Below are positions 1 through 4,970 of a DNA stretch of 6,145 nucleotides, piece after piece; the stretch's first letter is position 1; each line of letters opens with the position of its first letter. Origin of the DNA: Bacillota bacterium (GTDB lineage: Bacteria > Bacillota > Clostridia > Oscillospirales > Ruminococcaceae); contig JAEWMM010000123.1 in assembly GCA_023457175.1 (NCBI GenBank), positions 1 to 6,145 on the forward strand. Direction: 5' to 3'. The notes beneath the pieces were generated by a model. The model made no database searches and was not told the origin of the DNA. It saw only the letters and a list, made by a program, of their open reading frames with translations. Made by a program: the position numbers and the translations under genes.

Positions 1-5
1 GTCCT

Positions 6-24
6 CCACCGGCAGAGCCGGTGG
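6..24 (+). repeat. Perfect 8-bp hairpin at the left edge
   Basis: The arms CCACCGGC (6-13) and GCCGGTGG (17-24) are perfect complements around a 3-nt AGA loop. On the plus strand the stem is followed only by GTTTCC-like sequence, so the T-tract is short. It could be a weak intrinsic terminator for a plus-strand gene lying left of the window, or a structured 3' end. No coding sequence is visible here. Confidence 0.5.
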
Positions 25-39
25 TTTCCAGTATAACAA

Positions 40-88
40 AACGCCGGCTGCAAGGTTTATGCAAAACCTTGCAGCCGGGCGTTTTTAA
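40..88. terminator. Strong bidirectional intrinsic terminator
   Basis: A stem of about 17 bp pairs 42-58 with 64-81 around a 5-nt loop (59-63). It has a single bulged G at 79. On the plus strand the stem runs into GTTTTTAATC. On the minus strand it runs into GTTTTGTTATAC. It can therefore end the minus-strand C_GCAxxG_C_C gene, whose stop codon is about 50 nt away. It can also end any plus-strand gene entering from the left, which suggests a convergent neighbour just outside the window (inference). Confidence 0.85.
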
Positions 89-135
89 TCTTAAAATTGA
101 ACGAAATGCGGTTGTTTTTCGGGCATCCGCACCTC

Positions 136-528
136 TTAGATCTCCTTCAGGTACGCGTCCATAACGTGGGCGGCCAGCACCACCGTCTTGAGACATCGCG
201 TTTCCTCGTTGCGATATTTGAGCTTGAGCGCGTCGCAGTCAATACTGCCCAGCTCGTCCTCAAACCTCTGGACAAAGCCGGCGCACAGCTCTTTAAAGTT
301 CTCGGTGGCGTGGGCGCGATCCTCCACCTTCAGGCAACCGATGGCCGCCAGCGCGCCACACAGCGCCCCGCAGGTCTTTTCGCAGCCCAGGCCGCCACCA
401 AACGCGCTGACCAGCTTAAAATCCTGTTCGCGCAGGCCAAGGCCGTATTCCTCGTCGGCCACGCGCAAAATAGTTTCGGCGCAGTTATAGTCCCGGGTGA
501 TAAAATAGTCGTATACGCGATCCTCCAT
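136..528 (-). CDS. C_GCAxxG_C_C family cysteine-rich putative redox protein
   Basis: A soluble 130-residue protein of the C_GCAxxG_C_C family (Pfam PF09719), whose members are presumed redox-active but have no settled reaction. It carries eight cysteines: C16 in the N-terminal YNCAE motif, C49, C53, C57 and C65 around the glycine-rich core FGGGLGC...TCGALCGALAAIG (about 43-64), then C82, C98 and C112. That order of first Cys, FGGG, CGAxxGA and late cysteines is the family signature. C57, inside the CGAxxGA core, is not part of the signature as I know it. The frame is open 20 codons further upstream. I chose the ATG at 528 because GAGAGGGG (544-537) sits 8 nt before it and because the homology begins there. 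There is no signal peptide or membrane segment. It has its own promoter candidate (571-601) and ends before the 40-88 terminator. The family is recognised with good confidence; its substrate is unknown. Confidence 0.88.
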   Translation of the reverse strand: MEDRVYDYFITRDYNCAETILRVADEEYGLGLREQDFKLVSAFGGGLGCEKTCGALCGALAAIGCLKVEDRAHATENFKELCAGFVQRFEDELGSIDCDALKLKYRNEETRCLKTVVLAAHVMDAYLKEI

Positions 529-536
529 CAAGACGT

Positions 537-544
537 CCCCTCTC
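537..544 (-). promoter_or_regulatory. Ribosome binding site that sets the C_GCAxxG_C_C start
   Basis: GAGAGGGG on the minus strand lies 8 nt upstream of the ATG at 528. The longer in-frame start at 588 has no comparable site and would lie upstream of the predicted transcription start (about 564), so the short form is preferred. Confidence 0.7.
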
Positions 545-570
545 ATACAATTGCTCTGATATTTGTCTTC

Positions 571-601
571 ATTGTAGCACATCCACACGCGGAATGCGCA
601 A
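571..601 (-). promoter_or_regulatory. Candidate promoter of the C_GCAxxG_C_C gene
   Basis: On the minus strand an extended -10 element TGC-TACAAT places TACAAT at 576-571. A weak -35 candidate TTGCGC lies at 601-596 with a long 19-bp spacer, so the extended -10 probably does most of the work. Predicted transcription starts near 564, giving a leader of about 36 nt. The -35 candidate overlaps one of two AATGCGCAA copies spaced 30 bp apart (593-601 and 623-631). Confidence 0.5.
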
Positions 602-670
602 TAAAATCACATCGCAAAATACAATGCGCAAAATATTTGTCCAAAGCAGAGTTGGACGCCGGACGGCCGC

Positions 671-1384
671 TTAATCCAGCGATTCGGTCTGGAACGGCTC
701 TTGCAGCACGCGGGCGTCCTGCGGCACGGTAATCAGCGGCAGGCTTTGGGCCGTCGTCGCGCGGTAGCCGCCGATATCGTCCGCGGCAAAGGGCAGATGA
801 TAGAACATTACATGCCGCGGGCGGATGACGTCGGCAATAAACGCCCGGCCGCGCTCCAGCGTCAGCCACGGAAAATTCAGCAGCGCCAGATCGACCGGCG
901 CATCGTCGAGCCAATCGGTCAGCATCGGGTTGCAGATAACGCAATCGCCGAGCATCAGCACCCGAAAACCGTCCAGATTCATCAGGCAGCCATAGTTGGG
1001 CAGGTCAATATATTCCTTGCCGTCGTGGCGCAGATGCTTAAACCAAAATTCGGCGCGGCCCATTGTCATCCGGTGGCTGTCCTCATGCAGAAATAGGCTG
1101 TTGTTCAGCTCCTGCATCGGCGAAACCATCAACGCTGCGGGCCACAGGCTATGCGCCCGCTCCGCTGCCGGGCGGGTGTAGTGGTCGCGGTGGTCATGCG
1201 TATAAAAAATCATGTCCGGGTTTTGAAACGCCGGCGCCTGTAATATATATTGCTCCATTTCGGGCGTGACGGTGCTGAATTCCACCGCCTTATCGTCGTG
1301 GAAGGTATCACAGCAAATCTTTATACCGTTGCACTCAATCAGTACGCCCGCGTTGGCGGTGAGGGTGACTTGACATCTTGGCAT
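671..1384 (-). CDS. MBL-fold metallo-hydrolase, UlaG-like
   Basis: A 237-residue cytoplasmic metallo-beta-lactamase-fold hydrolase. The zinc-binding signature HxHxDH is complete as H63-D-H65-R-D67-H68. Later metal-ligand candidates are H120 (LRHDG), D147 (MLGDC) and H196 (FYHLP), in the expected order for the fold. The N-terminal beta strands (LTANAGVLIECNGIKICCD) and the short length resemble the UlaG-like or beta-lactamase-superfamily-2 group (PF12706/PF13483), many members of which have no known substrate. Phosphodiesterase or lactonase activity is possible, but the sequence does not decide. The start is well supported: AAGGAG (1397-1392) lies 7 nt before the ATG. The gene lies between MATE and C_GCAxxG_C_C on the same strand, with gaps of 233 and 142 bp, so tight translational coupling is unlikely. 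Family assignment is firm and function is unknown. Confidence 0.88.
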   Translation of the reverse strand: MPRCQVTLTANAGVLIECNGIKICCDTFHDDKAVEFSTVTPEMEQYILQAPAFQNPDMIFYTHDHRDHYTRPAAERAHSLWPAALMVSPMQELNNSLFLHEDSHRMTMGRAEFWFKHLRHDGKEYIDLPNYGCLMNLDGFRVLMLGDCVICNPMLTDWLDDAPVDLALLNFPWLTLERGRAFIADVIRPRHVMFYHLPFAADDIGGYRATTAQSLPLITVPQDARVLQEPFQTESLD

Positions 1385-1443
1385 GGTAACGCTCCTTATG
1401 GTGATATGGCAGTCCCGGCGGTAATGCGCCCCGGATTTGATCT

Positions 1444-1475
1444 ATTATACCATGAGCGTAAGCGAATGGTATAAT
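1444..1475. promoter_or_regulatory. Inverted repeat over the candidate MBL-gene promoter
   Basis: ATTATACCAT (1444-1453) and ATGGTATAAT (1466-1475) are perfect 10-bp inverted arms around a 12-bp spacer, so their centres are 22 bp apart, about two helical turns. Read on the minus strand, the left arm is an extended -10 element (TGG-TATAAT, 1452-1444) about 60 nt upstream of the MBL start. No convincing -35 is seen. Because of the symmetry the right arm is also an extended -10 on the plus strand. It may be a promoter overlapped by a dimeric repressor site; the promoter is the safer part of this call. Confidence 0.45.
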
Positions 1476-1534
1476 TGCGCATCAAAAGGCGGTTGCCGCG
1501 TCAGCTGCGAGCCGTTGCGCATTCTCCCAGTATA

Positions 1535-1579
1535 ACAAACAAAAATCCTTGGTATAATGGCCTTGCAGCCATTATACCA
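1535..1579 (-). terminator. Hairpin and T-tract downstream of the MATE gene
   Basis: GGTATAATGGC (1551-1561) and GCCATTATACC (1568-1578) are perfect 11-bp arms around a 6-nt loop; T1550 and A1579 add a twelfth pair. On the minus strand the stem is followed by AAGGATTTTTGTTTG, a T-rich run starting a few nt after the stem. The stop codon of the MATE gene is about 40 nt upstream. The AT-rich stem and offset T-run make it a moderate rather than strong terminator. The same arms also contain TGGTATAAT in both orientations, so a promoter or operator role is the alternative. On the minus strand, TTCACG (1599-1594), 17 bp upstream of TATAAT (1576-1571), would form an acceptable promoter. Confidence 0.5.
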
Positions 1580-1617
1580 TAATTTGCGCCGCGCGTGAAA
1601 TAAAAGCGCCTTATTGT

Positions 1618-2925
1618 TTAAAGGGGCCGTTTACGGCAATAGAGGGCCAGCGCAATCAGCGACACTACCGCTTCCGCTGCCGGCAGCGCGCACCAGACGC
1701 CCGTCATGCCCCAGAGCGTCGACAGCAGGAACACTGTCGGCAGCACGATGACAAAGCCGCGCAAAAGCGAAATAAAGTACGCGGGCCGGGCGTATTCGGT
1801 CGCGGCGAAATACGCCGAGACAACAATGTTAAGGCCCGCAAACACGCAGGATGTGAAGTATATTTTAAGGCCCGCCGTCGCAATACGCTGCATCTGCGGG
1901 TCGCGCGTGCTGTTAAAGGCGGCTGCAATCGGCTCTGCGCCAAAGAAAACAAGCGCGTAGACGGCGGCCGAGAGCGCCGCTACCGTTATCAGCGCATAGC
2001 GCAGCGTCGCGCCCAGCGCTTTGCGGCTGCCTGCGCCGTAAAGTCGGCTTATAATCGGCTGAATGCCTTGCGCCACCCCTGTAAATATCGAAATAACCAC
2101 AATCGAAATATTGGCGATGACTCCGTAGGCCGCCACGCCGATGTTGCCGCTCAGGCACATGGCAATGAGGTTAAATACAATCATTACGACGCCCGAGGCC
2201 AGCTCCGAGATGCAATACGGCGCACCGCAGGAGAGAATATTCTCAGCCAGCCGGGGGTGAATGCGCGATTTCTCCGGTCTAAAGCCATTTTTGCCTTGAA
2301 CGAAAAAGCCCGATAGTGTTATAAGGCTGATAATCGGCGCGCAGCCGGTTGCGAGCACCGCGCCAAAGATACCCATGTTCAGCGGAAAGATGAAAATATA
2401 GTCCAACACAATATTTGAGAGGCTGCCCGCCACCATCGCGAGCATAGCCAGCTGCGGCGCACCGTCATTCCGGACAAAGCACATGACAATGTTGTTTGCA
2501 ATAAACAGCGGAGAAAAGAGTAAAAGTACCTTGAGATAGGTCTGGCACATGTCAAAAACAGCGCTATCCGCCCCCAGCGCCGCGGTGATAGTGCCGGACA
2601 GAAACACACCGGCAGCAAGGAGCAGCGCGGCAAAAAGCAGCGCCATCAGCGCCGCGTTATTAAAGGCCCGGTTGGCCTTAGCGTGATTATTCTGGCTTTT
2701 TAGGATGGCGTACTGGGTCGCACCCCCCATGCCCAGCATCAGACCGACGCCCTGAATCAGGCTAAAGACCGGTATCGCAAGATTCAGCGCCGCCAGACCG
2801 TTGGCGCCCATCCCCTGCGCCACAAAAAAAGTGTCGGCCAGAATATAACAGGACAGACCGATCATGCCGAGCACGTTGAGCGACGTATATTTTGCAAATT
2901 CCTTTAGATTTGTGGTATTCTTCAT
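1618..2925 (-). CDS. MATE-family multidrug/cation antiporter, MepA-like
   Basis: A 435-residue inner-membrane exporter of the MATE family (MatE domain twice), normally driven by Na+ or H+ and expelling drugs or other organic molecules. About 12 hydrophobic segments fill the protein. Recognisable family blocks are ADTFFVAQ (30-37), GGATQYA (67-73), VRNDGAPQLAM (151-161) followed by NIVLDYIFIF (171-180) in the first half, and QGIQPIISRLYGA (286-298) in the second half. Length is close to that usual for MepA/DinF-type proteins. The frame is open 61 codons further upstream. I chose the ATG at 2925 because GGAGG sits 7 nt before it and because the longest start (3108) lies upstream of the promoter. 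An in-frame ATG at 3036 lacks a ribosome binding site. The leader is strongly structured (see the attenuator entry). The substrate cannot be read from the sequence. Confidence 0.92.
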   Translation of the reverse strand: MKNTTNLKEFAKYTSLNVLGMIGLSCYILADTFFVAQGMGANGLAALNLAIPVFSLIQGVGLMLGMGGATQYAILKSQNNHAKANRAFNNAALMALLFAALLLAAGVFLSGTITAALGADSAVFDMCQTYLKVLLLFSPLFIANNIVMCFVRNDGAPQLAMLAMVAGSLSNIVLDYIFIFPLNMGIFGAVLATGCAPIISLITLSGFFVQGKNGFRPEKSRIHPRLAENILSCGAPYCISELASGVVMIVFNLIAMCLSGNIGVAAYGVIANISIVVISIFTGVAQGIQPIISRLYGAGSRKALGATLRYALITVAALSAAVYALVFFGAEPIAAAFNSTRDPQMQRIATAGLKIYFTSCVFAGLNIVVSAYFAATEYARPAYFISLLRGFVIVLPTVFLLSTLWGMTGVWCALPAAEAVVSLIALALYCRKRPL

Positions 2926-2932
2926 GCCGAAA

Positions 2933-2937
2933 CCTCC
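2933..2937 (-). promoter_or_regulatory. Ribosome binding site that sets the MATE start
   Basis: GGAGG on the minus strand lies 7 nt upstream of the ATG at 2925. It is the only good site among the in-frame start candidates at 3108, 3036, 2967 and 2925. It follows the U-rich tail of the leader hairpin by only a few bases, so folding upstream could also affect ribosome access. Confidence 0.8.
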
Positions 2938-2940
2938 GTA

Positions 2941-2999
2941 CAAACAATAAAAGCGCCAGCCCTTCATATCTTGCGCGGCCTGGCGATATGAAGTCTGGC
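2941..2999 (-). promoter_or_regulatory. Terminator-like leader hairpin, candidate attenuator of the MATE gene
   Basis: Read on the minus strand, GCCAG (2999-2995) plus CTTCATATC (2993-2985) pair with GATATGAAG (2970-2962) plus CTGGC (2959-2955). This gives 14 bp with a small 1x2 internal loop and a 14-nt apical loop. It is followed directly by GCTTTTATTGTTTG, a U-rich tail like that of an intrinsic terminator. A second GCCAG at 2984-2980, inside the apical loop, can compete for CTGGC, and the flanking CC/GG extends that pairing. The two folds exclude each other. This is the layout of a transcription attenuator, but the ligand or signal is unknown and the primary sequence matched no riboswitch class that I recognise. 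Confidence 0.55.
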
Positions 3000-3005
3000 A
3001 CTTGA

Positions 3006-3029
3006 ATTTCTTACCCGGCGGTAAGAAAT
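3006..3029 (-). promoter_or_regulatory. Perfect 10-bp hairpin in the MATE leader
   Basis: ATTTCTTACC and GGTAAGAAAT are perfect complements at 3006-3015 and 3020-3029, with a 4-nt loop (GCCG in the transcript). It would begin about 25 nt into the MATE transcript and lies upstream of the terminator-like hairpin. It could be an RNA element (aptamer arm or 5' stabiliser) or a DNA operator just downstream of the promoter; the sequence alone does not choose. Confidence 0.6.
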
Positions 3030-3060
3030 CGTCCATTATAATTGATGATGTAGTCCGTAT

Positions 3061-3089
3061 AATATACCACATGGCCTTCACGCTGTCAA
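3061..3089 (-). promoter_or_regulatory. Near-consensus sigma-A promoter of the MATE gene
   Basis: On the minus strand a perfect -35 TTGACA (3089-3084) is followed by a 17-bp spacer and -10 TATATT (3066-3061). An extended -10 TGG sits just before the -10. Transcription should start near 3054, leaving a leader of about 129 nt before the ATG at 2925. A short symmetric element, GTATA-A-TATAC (3057-3067), overlaps the -10 and could be a protein-binding site. Confidence 0.85.
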
Positions 3090-3179
3090 TTCTATGGCGG
3101 TTTACCACTATCTTTGTCGGATTACGGCATTAAAACAGGCCGTTAATTTGCTTAATAACTTTTATTTCCCCTGTTTTTG

Positions 3180-3188
3180 TGGTAAATT
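3180..3188 (+). promoter_or_regulatory. Candidate promoter of the flavoprotein gene
   Basis: TGG-TAAATT forms an extended -10 (TAAATT at 3183-3188). The correctly spaced -35 positions (around 3160-3166) are only T-rich and match poorly. The preceding TGTGG is shared with the divergent MATE promoter. An alternative -10, TACTAT at 3194-3199, is possible. The transcript would carry two short hairpins, CCGGC/GCCGG (3201-3217) and CGGCG/CGCCG (3219-3237), ahead of the ribosome binding site. Confidence 0.4.
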
Positions 3189-3252
3189 AGGAGTACTATT
3201 CCGGCAAAATAAGCCGGGCGGCGGCCGATTAACGCCGACGCGACTATAAACC

Positions 3253-3260
3253 GGAGGAGG
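3253..3260 (+). promoter_or_regulatory. Strong ribosome binding site supporting a TTG start
   Basis: GGAGGAGG lies 7 nt before TTG at 3268, ideal spacing. The encoded protein reaches its FAD-binding glycine motif at residue 10, as expected for the family, so the TTG is accepted as the start. Confidence 0.85.
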
Positions 3261-3267
3261 AATTAGC

Positions 3268-4752
3268 TTGGAGCATTTTGATCTTGTTATTGTGGGCAGC
3301 GGCGCGGGCCTGATGGTGATGGAGGCGGCGCTGAACAAGGGTTTGCGCTGTGCAATTATAGAAAAAGCGAAATTTGGCGGCACCTGTCTGACCAAGGGGT
3401 GCATTCCGTCTAAAATGCTGGTCTACCCCGCTGATTTTATTCGTGAGGCACAGTCCGCCGGGCGGTTCGGCGTTCGGACAGGCCCGGTTCAGCTCGACTG
3501 GGACACTGTTTCGAAAAGAATGTGGAAGCAGATTGATTTTAACGAAACGATTGAAAAGAACCTTTACAGCCTGCCGAATCTGACCGTCTATAAAGGCAGC
3601 GCCGCCTTTGTTGACGCCGACCGCATGGTTGTTTCCCGCCCCGGAGAGCCGGATGAAATAATCTCGGGCGACAAATTCGTACTGGCGGCGGGGGCCAGAA
3701 GCTTCGTGCCCGGTGTCGAAGGGCTTGAGGCGGCGGGTTATATTACCTCCGAGCGCTTTTTTGGCGATAAGTTTCCCAAAACGCCCTGGAAAAGCCTTGC
3801 AATCATCGGCAGCGGCGCTATCGGCTGTGAGTTTGCGCATATTTTTTCGGCCTTTGGCACACAAGTGACCCTAATCTCCCGCACGAGCAGCATACTGAAC
3901 AAAGAAGAAACCGACGTGGCCCAGTTTGTCGAGAAGCAGTTTGTGAGCGCAGGCATCACGGTGCTAAACGACAGCGACATTCTGTCCGCCGCGGCGCATG
4001 ACGGCCAAAAGCAATTGACGGTCCAAAACCGTCTGACCGGGCAGCGCACCGTCGTCGAATGCGAAGAAATTCTCGTCGCCGCCGGCGTGCGCTCCAATGC
4101 GGACAGCCTTGCGCTTGAAAAGGCCGGGGTCGAAACCGATAAAAGCGGCTGGATCAGAACCAACGCTTACCTCGAAACCTCGCAGCCGCGTATCTGGGCG
4201 CTTGGCGATATCAACGGTAAATATCAGTTTCGGCACAAGGCCAATTACGAGGCTCAGGTGCTGATTCAAAACCTGTTTTCGGGCGGCGAAAAAACCGAGG
4301 TACGCTATGATGCCGTTCCATGGACGATTTTTACCCACCCGCAGGTGTCGCATGTCGGCATGACCGAGAAGGAGGCGCAGCAGCAGGGGCTGGCTTACCA
4401 GACCGCCAAAAACTATTACTCCGAGGTCGTGAGCGGCCGCGCAATGGGCTACCGCGACCGAGATGAGGACAACGGCTTTGTCAAAATGATCATCGGCGAG
4501 AACAAAAAAATCCTCGGTGTTCACATTGTCGGACCGCATTCCTCGGTGCTGTTGCAGCCGTTTGTCTATCTGATGAACGCGGGCTACCAGTGCCGGAAAA
4601 AGTGCCGGTCAATCGGCCCAAAGGAATTTGACGCGTTGCGCATTCTCTGCCCCGACGTCGGCACCTATGCGCCCATTAACGATTCGATGGTCATTCATCC
4701 CTCGTTAAACGAGCTGACAGCGTGGGTGTTTGAAAAGTTTGGCGAAGAGTGA
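3268..4752 (+). CDS. Dihydrolipoyl dehydrogenase-family FAD disulfide oxidoreductase
   Basis: A 494-residue cytoplasmic flavoprotein that should pass electrons between NAD(P)H and a disulfide/dithiol substrate through FAD and a redox-active Cys pair. Visible in order: FAD-binding GSGAGL (10-15) with acidic E32, the redox motif GGTCLTKGCIPSK with C40 and C45, LAAGARS (139-145), the NAD(P)-binding GSGAIG (181-186), WALGD (310-314) for FAD, and the C-terminal catalytic HPSLNE with H477 and E482. All catalytic elements are present. At the end of the second NAD(P) strand it has S204-R205-T206 where NADH-type lipoamide dehydrogenases usually have an acidic residue, which hints at NADPH (inference). 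An apparent extra stretch (about 440-465) with C442, C446 and C461 precedes the HPSLNE motif. No lipoyl-complex genes adjoin it, so lipoamide, another small disulfide or a protein disulfide may be the substrate. The start is TTG. The family is certain; the name lpdA is not claimed. Confidence 0.9.
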   Translation: MEHFDLVIVGSGAGLMVMEAALNKGLRCAIIEKAKFGGTCLTKGCIPSKMLVYPADFIREAQSAGRFGVRTGPVQLDWDTVSKRMWKQIDFNETIEKNLYSLPNLTVYKGSAAFVDADRMVVSRPGEPDEIISGDKFVLAAGARSFVPGVEGLEAAGYITSERFFGDKFPKTPWKSLAIIGSGAIGCEFAHIFSAFGTQVTLISRTSSILNKEETDVAQFVEKQFVSAGITVLNDSDILSAAAHDGQKQLTVQNRLTGQRTVVECEEILVAAGVRSNADSLALEKAGVETDKSGWIRTNAYLETSQPRIWALGDINGKYQFRHKANYEAQVLIQNLFSGGEKTEVRYDAVPWTIFTHPQVSHVGMTEKEAQQQGLAYQTAKNYYSEVVSGRAMGYRDRDEDNGFVKMIIGENKKILGVHIVGPHSSVLLQPFVYLMNAGYQCRKKCRSIGPKEFDALRILCPDVGTYAPINDSMVIHPSLNELTAWVFEKFGEE

Positions 4753-4910
4753 CCGGTTTTTAGTATAAATTAAAGCTTTGGATATGCATGAACATTTAAC
4801 AGCGCTTATCCAGAGATGCAAATTAAAAGTTCGGATCAAACTTTTGAAGAAAAGCTTGACCAGAGGCTTTAATTTTCAGCTTTCCCCCGACAATGTACCC
4901 ATGAAAAACA
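4753..4910. other. Intergenic stretch with weak inverted repeats
   Basis: Between the flavoprotein stop and the convergent terminator there is AT-richer sequence without a convincing gene. A short run, GGTTTTTAGTATAAATT, follows the stop codon without an obvious stem before it. An inverted repeat AAAAGTT/AACTTTT lies at 4825-4831 and 4839-4845. A weaker AAAGC/GCTTT pair lies at 4851-4855 and 4866-4870, followed by AATTTT. These may help 3'-end formation of the flavoprotein mRNA. Confidence 0.4.
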
Positions 4911-4945
4911 GGCGCTCCCGCATCGTTTCGGGAGCGCCCGTTTTG
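4905..4945. terminator. Bidirectional intrinsic terminator between convergent genes
   Basis: GGCGCTCCCG (4911-4920) and CGGGAGCGCC (4929-4938) form a perfect 10-bp GC-rich stem with an 8-nt loop. On the plus strand it is followed by CGTTTTGT, on the minus strand by TGTTTTTCAT. It can end both the flavoprotein transcript and the citXG transcript, whose stop codon is about 30 nt away. Confidence 0.9.
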
Positions 4946-4970
4946 TACAAACGGCTTTGATCAATTATAT

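Larger units (their letters stand above)
2926..3267. other. Divergent intergenic region between MATE and flavoprotein genes
   Basis: This 342-bp stretch holds no independent gene. From left to right it contains the MATE ribosome binding site, a terminator-like hairpin, a second perfect hairpin, the MATE promoter (3061-3089, minus), a candidate flavoprotein promoter (3180-3188, plus), two short hairpins and the flavoprotein ribosome binding site. The MATE reading frame stays open through the leader, but no start with a ribosome binding site was found there. The two -10 regions share the form TGTGG followed by TATATT or TAAATT. Confidence 0.8.

Noticed and set aside
6..88. CRISPR-like repeats at the left edge
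   Set aside because: The two hairpins differ in sequence and there is no regular repeat-spacer pattern; they fit terminator or 3'-end structures.
97..732. Plus-strand open frame of 211 codons
   Set aside because: It lies antisense to the C_GCAxxG_C_C gene and the end of the MBL gene, shows no recognisable domain, and overlaps genes with clear family motifs and ribosome binding sites.
1444..1580. MITE or insertion sequence with ATTATACCAT ends
   Set aside because: No target-site duplication or transposase is visible, and the repeats are equally explained as promoter or operator symmetry. Kept as a finding rather than called a mobile element.
2955..3029. Known guanidine-II (mini-ykkC) riboswitch with two hairpins before an efflux gene
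   Set aside because: The two-hairpin layout was suggestive, but the loops do not carry the ACGR sequence of that class and the second hairpin is much longer.
2926..3108. Longer MATE start at 3108
   Set aside because: It lies upstream of the strong promoter at 3061-3089, so it would not be transcribed from it. MATE homology and the GGAGG site both point to 2925.
3244..3864. Minus-strand open frame of 206 codons
   Set aside because: It is antisense to the FAD-binding half of the flavoprotein, whose motifs are intact. It has no family signature and is best explained by codon bias of the true gene.
4634..4646. Further TTGCGCATTCTC copy matching the one at 1515
   Set aside because: It falls inside the flavoprotein coding sequence as ordinary codons (Leu-Arg-Ile-Leu), so the match is probably chance.
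4778..4960. Possible 60-codon gene after the flavoprotein
   Set aside because: It has no good ribosome binding site, starts at TTG in AT-rich intergenic sequence, and runs straight through the strong terminator stem at 4911-4938.
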